Origin: Planctomycetota bacterium | GTDB taxonomy: Bacteria; Planctomycetota; Phycisphaerae; Phycisphaerales; UBA1924 | Direction of reading: 5' to 3' | DNA length: 8,916 bases | Assembly (NCBI GenBank): GCA_023432465.1 | Contig: JAEYUO010000044.1 | Span: 1-8,916, forward strand | Part shown: piece after piece, positions 6,462-8,916 of the stretch | How positions within the stretch are numbered: the first letter of the stretch is position 1 | How the letters are laid out: every line of letters starts with the position of its first letter | Notes under the pieces: model-generated | What the model was told of the DNA's origin: nothing | Seen by the model: the letters and a program-made list of their open reading frames with translations, nothing else | Database searches by the model: none | Position numbers and translations under genes: made by a program

Positions 6462-6776
6462 ACCAGAAGGATCCAAAGGCCGTCCACAAAGCGAAGGGCG
6501 AGAACGGGGCACTTCAAAGGCCGTACACAGAGGTCGCAGAGGCGGACGCAGAGGTCACAGAGGAGAAGAGGGAAGAGCCTCGCGCGGTGACGCGGAAGGA
6601 AGGAAGAGGGAAAGAGGGAACACAGAGCAAGCAGAGGGAGCGGAGGGCAACGGAGGGAAGGGGGAATGGACCTCGCGCAGAGACGCCGAGGCGCAGAGGC
6701 GGCGTGGGAAGTGCGGGCGCGCACGCGAACCGTCAAGGCAGGCCACGGATGGACACGGATTGACACGGATGGGGAG
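6462..6776. repeat. Spacer built from several short-period repeats
   Basis: This purine-rich spacer lies between convergent genes and holds no gene I can support. CAAAGGCCGTNCACANAG occurs at 6474-6491 and 6515-6532. A nonamer (CRCAGAGGN) occurs four times at 6526-6564 with one 3-base interruption. CCTCGCGC-led segments occur near 6578-6595 and 6671-6699. ACGGAT recurs with exact 10-base period at 6741-6770 (three units). GGGAACACAGAG-type and GGAGGG-type runs fill the rest. No clear terminator hairpin is visible for either convergent unit. Long frames across it look repetitive (Arg, Gly, Glu) and are not convincing. Confidence 0.75.
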
Positions 6777-7343
6777 TCAGCGGCGGCGGCGACGACGCAG
6801 GGCGACGACGGAGCCGAGCAGGAGGAGCGGCGCGGCGGAGGGGGCGGGGACGGGGACGACGGAGATGTCGTCGATGTGCCACTCGCCCGGAAAATCATTC
6901 TGCCCGAGTTCGAGGAACGAGCCGGTGATGTTGGCGTGTATCGGGAACGTCAGCCGGTGCCAGTTGGTGCCATCGGGGAGCATGAGTGTCTGGTTGAAAA
7001 TCGTCTCCCCCTCCCATCGGACATAGAACCGCCCGGCGATGTTCGGAGTTCGTCGCAGCCAGAACGACAGCTCATAGTCCTGGCCTTCGTTCGTCGGCAG
7101 AACCTGAGAGAGGAACTGCAACGGTGTTGACGAGAGTTGAGCGTAGTGCTCCCCACTGTGTCCGCCACCGGCGTTCACTCGAAAGTTCGATTGCATCGGC
7201 ACGTTCGGGGGTGCTACCCAACCGGAGAAGCTCCCAGTCTCAAAGCCCCCATTGAACACGAGCTCCTGAGCACCTGCAGGAGACACTGCGCTGATGGCGG
7301 CTATGGATGCCACCAGCAAACCTTGTCGCCATGTTCGGGTCAT
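6777..7343 (-). CDS. Secreted protein with PEP-CTERM-like sorting tail, paralog 1 (operon-distal)
   Basis: The 188-residue product starts at ATG 7343, preceded by GAAAGG with seven bases spacing. The frame is open further upstream, but only through the antisense-phase continuation over paralog 2. The N-terminus (1-25, ending AGA) is a signal peptide. The mature part begins QELVFNGGFETGSFSGW, the opening typical of beta-sandwich PEP-CTERM proteins. Landmarks LPTxxGxxYELSFW, VRWEG, HANITGSFLELGQ and FPGEWHIDDISVV follow. The tail is VPVPAPSAAP, a hydrophobic span and six Arg, resembling PEP-CTERM or VPLPA-CTERM signals that exosortases process, with PAP in place of PEP. The gene starts 19 bases after paralog 2 ends, so it is likely the third gene of an operon. 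Of the three it is the most diverged in the N-terminal coding DNA. Function beyond export and surface association is unknown. Confidence 0.88.
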   Translation of the reverse strand: MTRTWRQGLLVASIAAISAVSPAGAQELVFNGGFETGSFSGWVAPPNVPMQSNFRVNAGGGHSGEHYAQLSSTPLQFLSQVLPTNEGQDYELSFWLRRTPNIAGRFYVRWEGETIFNQTLMLPDGTNWHRLTFPIHANITGSFLELGQNDFPGEWHIDDISVVPVPAPSAAPLLLLGSVVALRRRRRR

Positions 7344-7362
7344 GTGGTAACCTTTCCCGGTC

Positions 7363-7932
7363 TCAGTTGCTGCGATGCCGCCGCCTGCGGAACGCGACGA
7401 CGGAGCCGAGCAGCAGAACCGCCGCGGCACTCGGCGCAGGCACAGGGACGACGGAGATGTCGTCGATCTGGAACTCGCCGGGAAAAGCGCTTTGGCCAAA
7501 CTCGAGGAACGAGCCGGTGATGTTGGCGTGGACAGGGACGGAAAATCGAGACCACGGCATAGGCTCAAACGACGCAGGCACGAACAACACGGGCTGGCCC
7601 TCCCAGCGAACGGTCAGTTGCTCGACGGGGGAGAGCGACGTCCACCGTAGCCAGAAACTGAGCTCATAATTCTCTCCCGCCTGCGTCGGAAGCACCTGTG
7701 AGATGAACTGGAGGTTGGAAGAGGCGAGCCCCGCCCAGAACTCGCCGCCGTGGGCACCGCCAAAGGGCGCAACTCTGAAATGAGACTGATTCGGGATGTT
7801 TGGGGGTACCGACCACCCAGCAAAGTTGCCGGTCTCAAAGCCGCCGTTGAAGACCAGTTCGCCTGCAACGGCAGTGGACGCTGCAAAGAGCAACGGCATC
7901 GCCACCAGTCCAGCCTGAAGTGTTCGGGACAT
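7363..7932 (-). CDS. Secreted protein with PEP-CTERM-like sorting tail, paralog 2 (middle gene)
   Basis: The 189-residue product runs from ATG 7932. This start gives a signal peptide (1-23, ending AVA) that lines up with the other two paralogs. However, AAGGTGA, overlapping the stop of paralog 3, sits well placed for ATG 7953 or 7950, which would add six or seven residues. Translational coupling is likely either way. The mature chain opens GELVFNGGFETGNFAGW and keeps the landmarks LPTQAGENYELSFW, VRWEG, HANITGSFLEFGQ and IDDISVV. The middle region is its own. The tail is VPVPAPSAAAVLLLG with an RRRRHRSN end, so the Arg cluster is interrupted and extended compared with its neighbours. It lies 27 bases downstream of paralog 3. 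Expected location is the cell envelope or outside, if an exosortase exists elsewhere in the genome. Confidence 0.88.
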   Translation of the reverse strand: MSRTLQAGLVAMPLLFAASTAVAGELVFNGGFETGNFAGWSVPPNIPNQSHFRVAPFGGAHGGEFWAGLASSNLQFISQVLPTQAGENYELSFWLRWTSLSPVEQLTVRWEGQPVLFVPASFEPMPWSRFSVPVHANITGSFLEFGQSAFPGEFQIDDISVVPVPAPSAAAVLLLGSVVAFRRRRHRSN

Positions 7933-7959
7933 ATGTGAACCGCTGATCATCATCACCAC

Positions 7960-8538
7960 TCACCTTCGCCGTCTGCGCAGGGCGATGGCCGAGCCGAGCA
8001 GCAGCAGGGGCGCGGCGGAGGGGGCGGGGATGGGGACGACGGAGATGTCGTCGATGTGGATTTCGCCGGGAAACGCGTTCTGGCCGAACTCGAGGAACGA
8101 GCCGGTGATGTCGGCGTGGATTGGAAAGGTGTACCTATTCCAGATGAGCGCATCGGGCCCGCTGAGTTGAACACCTCCGATGAACTCGCCTTCCCATCGG
8201 ACAGTGAGGAAAGGCCCGTTCACAGGCGGAAACATCCCCGGTACACGTGCCCAAAAACTCAGCTCGTAGTCTTGCCCGGCCTGGGTAGGGAGGATCTGAG
8301 AGATGAACTGGAGGTTGGAAGAGGACAACACCGCATAGTGGCTGCTGCTGGGACCTCCCCCTTGGAGGCTCGAAACCACAAAGTGCGCCTGGTTCGGGAC
8401 ATTCGGCGGCACCGACCACCCAGCAAAGTTGCCAGTCTCAAAGCCGCCGTTGAAGACCAGTTCACCCGCAAGGGCCGGTGATGCCGCGGCGGCAATGAAA
8501 GAGGCCGCGAGCAGGCATCGCTGCGATGGTGTGAGCAT
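7960..8538 (-). CDS. Secreted protein with PEP-CTERM-like sorting tail, paralog 3 (first gene of operon)
   Basis: The 192-residue product starts at ATG 8538 with GAAGG seven bases upstream. The signal peptide spans 1-24 (ending ALA). The mature chain opens GELVFNGGFETGNFAGWSVPPN, nearly identical to paralog 2. A Gly/Ser-rich insertion (about 57-66) follows, then YAVLSSSNLQFISQILPTQAG, YELSFW, VRWEG, HADITGSFLEFGQ and HIDDISVV. The tail VPIPAPSAAPLLLLG plus five Arg is the PEP-CTERM/VPLPA-CTERM-like signal. It is the promoter-proximal gene, with a good promoter candidate at 8577-8605. Its stop codon is embedded in the ribosome-binding region of the next gene. The family's fold is probably a jelly-roll beta-sandwich of carbohydrate-binding type. 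That is inference, and no ligand residues can be named. Confidence 0.9.
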   Translation of the reverse strand: MLTPSQRCLLAASFIAAAASPALAGELVFNGGFETGNFAGWSVPPNVPNQAHFVVSSLQGGGPSSSHYAVLSSSNLQFISQILPTQAGQDYELSFWARVPGMFPPVNGPFLTVRWEGEFIGGVQLSGPDALIWNRYTFPIHADITGSFLEFGQNAFPGEIHIDDISVVPIPAPSAAPLLLLGSAIALRRRRR

Positions 8539-8576
8539 GGATTGGCCTTCGCGAGAGGTCGGAGTGAGAGAACTTC

Positions 8577-8605
8577 AATGTACCACGCGGGGCGGGCCCG
8601 GGCAA
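8577..8605 (-). promoter_or_regulatory. Candidate promoter of the three-paralog operon
   Basis: Read on the minus strand, TTGCCC (8605-8600) is followed by exactly 17 bases and TACATT (8582-8577). A TGG just before the -10 makes it an extended -10 site. Both hexamers match four of six consensus bases. The predicted start near 8570 would give a leader of about 32 bases carrying the GAAGG ribosome-binding site of the first gene. Confidence 0.5.
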
Positions 8606-8751
8606 TGGAGAAAGGGCCGAGAACGGCGGGGCGTAGGGGGGGGATGGGGGCTGGGGCGCGAAAGCGGAATCGATGGGGAGACGCGGAAGGAAGGCGGCTG
8701 CGCGGAGTCTGGATGTGACGTGACGGTCGCGAAGTGAGTCAGGCCGCTCGT

Positions 8752-8766
8752 CGGTCCTCCGGACCG
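8752..8766. other. Hairpin CGGTCC-TCC-GGACCG
   Basis: A perfect 6-bp stem closes a 3-base loop. No T-run follows on either strand, so it is not a classical terminator. It lies about 90 bases before a second stem, which raises the chance of a structured RNA or a protein-binding site. Confidence 0.4.
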
Positions 8767-8852
8767 GATGGAAGCGAGGACAGCTCAACAGGGACTCAAG
8801 TCACTGACAACCATCGGGCGCCCGCCGGGCGAAGCGCGTGCATGGACAGCAG

Positions 8853-8885
8853 GCCCGTGTCCCGATCCGGCTGAAGAGCACGGGC
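8853..8885. other. Hairpin GCCCGTG-(19)-CACGGGC
   Basis: A perfect 7-bp stem encloses a 19-base loop close to the right edge of the window. A further possible stem, CGCCC-GCC-GGGCG, lies upstream near 8819-8831. The function is unknown. Confidence 0.4.
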
Positions 8886-8916
8886 AACGCTTCGAAGACT
8901 CTGCACGCCCCAGCGC

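Larger units (their letters stand above)
8606..8916. other. Right-end region without a supported gene
   Basis: No confident gene is visible. From 8636 to 8656 there are runs of 8, 5 and 4 G separated by two bases. A plus-strand frame from ATG 8768 runs open to the window end (49 codons); its composition is not distinctive, so it could be the start of a gene or chance. Two hairpins lie at 8752-8766 and 8853-8885. I compared the segment by eye with RNase P RNA, SRP RNA, tmRNA and tRNA features and found no conserved core. Confidence 0.5.

Noticed and set aside
6855..6872. GACGAC-GGAGAT-GTCGTC hairpin recurring in all three paralogs
   Set aside because: It coincides with the codons for the conserved DDISVV peptide, so protein conservation and codon preference explain it without an RNA function.
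6319..7026. Plus-strand frame through the 6462-6776 spacer into paralog 1
   Set aside because: The translation is dominated by Arg, Gly and Glu from repeat DNA, and it overlaps well-supported genes at both ends.
8740..8900. RNase P RNA, SRP RNA or tRNA in the right-end region
   Set aside because: Hairpins are present, but the conserved core sequences of those RNAs are absent as far as I can read.

Overview
The window is GC-rich and probably comes from a member of the Planctomycetota, most likely class Phycisphaerae. Four traits point there. One is a large secreted protein ending in a single dockerin-like calcium loop followed by a Gly-Cys terminus. Another is a pair of 'DCNxNxxPDxC' calcium-loop-like repeats in that protein. 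The third is a set of small secreted proteins with PEP-CTERM-like tails (VPAP, hydrophobic stretch, Arg cluster). The last is spacer DNA packed with several families of short low-complexity repeats. The assignment rests on recalled family resemblance, not on a marker gene.

Layout. Positions 3-932 (+) hold the 3' part of an unrecognised gene. Its core looks like a small helical, possibly DNA-binding protein. Both ends of the visible frame contain short palindromic or G/C-rich elements that are translated in frame. Positions 933-1258 are a spacer with more repeat elements. Positions 1259-2182 (+) are dapA and 2292-3695 (+) are folC, two ordinary housekeeping genes. A spacer with a plausible sigma70-type extended -10 promoter then leads to 3858-6461 (+), an 867-residue secreted multidomain protein. 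It contains three cysteine-bearing bacterial repeat modules, an HYR/Ig-like segment, calcium-loop repeats, two diverged copies of an apparent beta-sandwich domain and a C-terminal dockerin-like loop.

Positions 6462-6776 are a spacer between convergent units, made largely of short-period repeats. Positions 6777-8538 (-) carry three tandem paralogous secreted proteins with a PEP-CTERM/VPLPA-CTERM-like sorting tail. They form a tight operon with a plausible promoter at 8577-8605. The remaining sequence to 8916 has no gene I can support, but contains a G-run cluster, two hairpins and a reading frame that leaves the window.

How it fits together. DapA feeds the lysine/diaminopimelate branch and FolC acts in folate metabolism; I see no direct link beyond co-orientation. 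The large protein and the three small proteins all appear to be exported and surface-directed, but by different C-terminal devices. No exosortase, cohesin or other partner is encoded here. The points most worth following up are the in-frame palindromic insertions in the first gene, the mosaic conservation among the three tandem paralogs, and the variety of short repeat families in the spacers.
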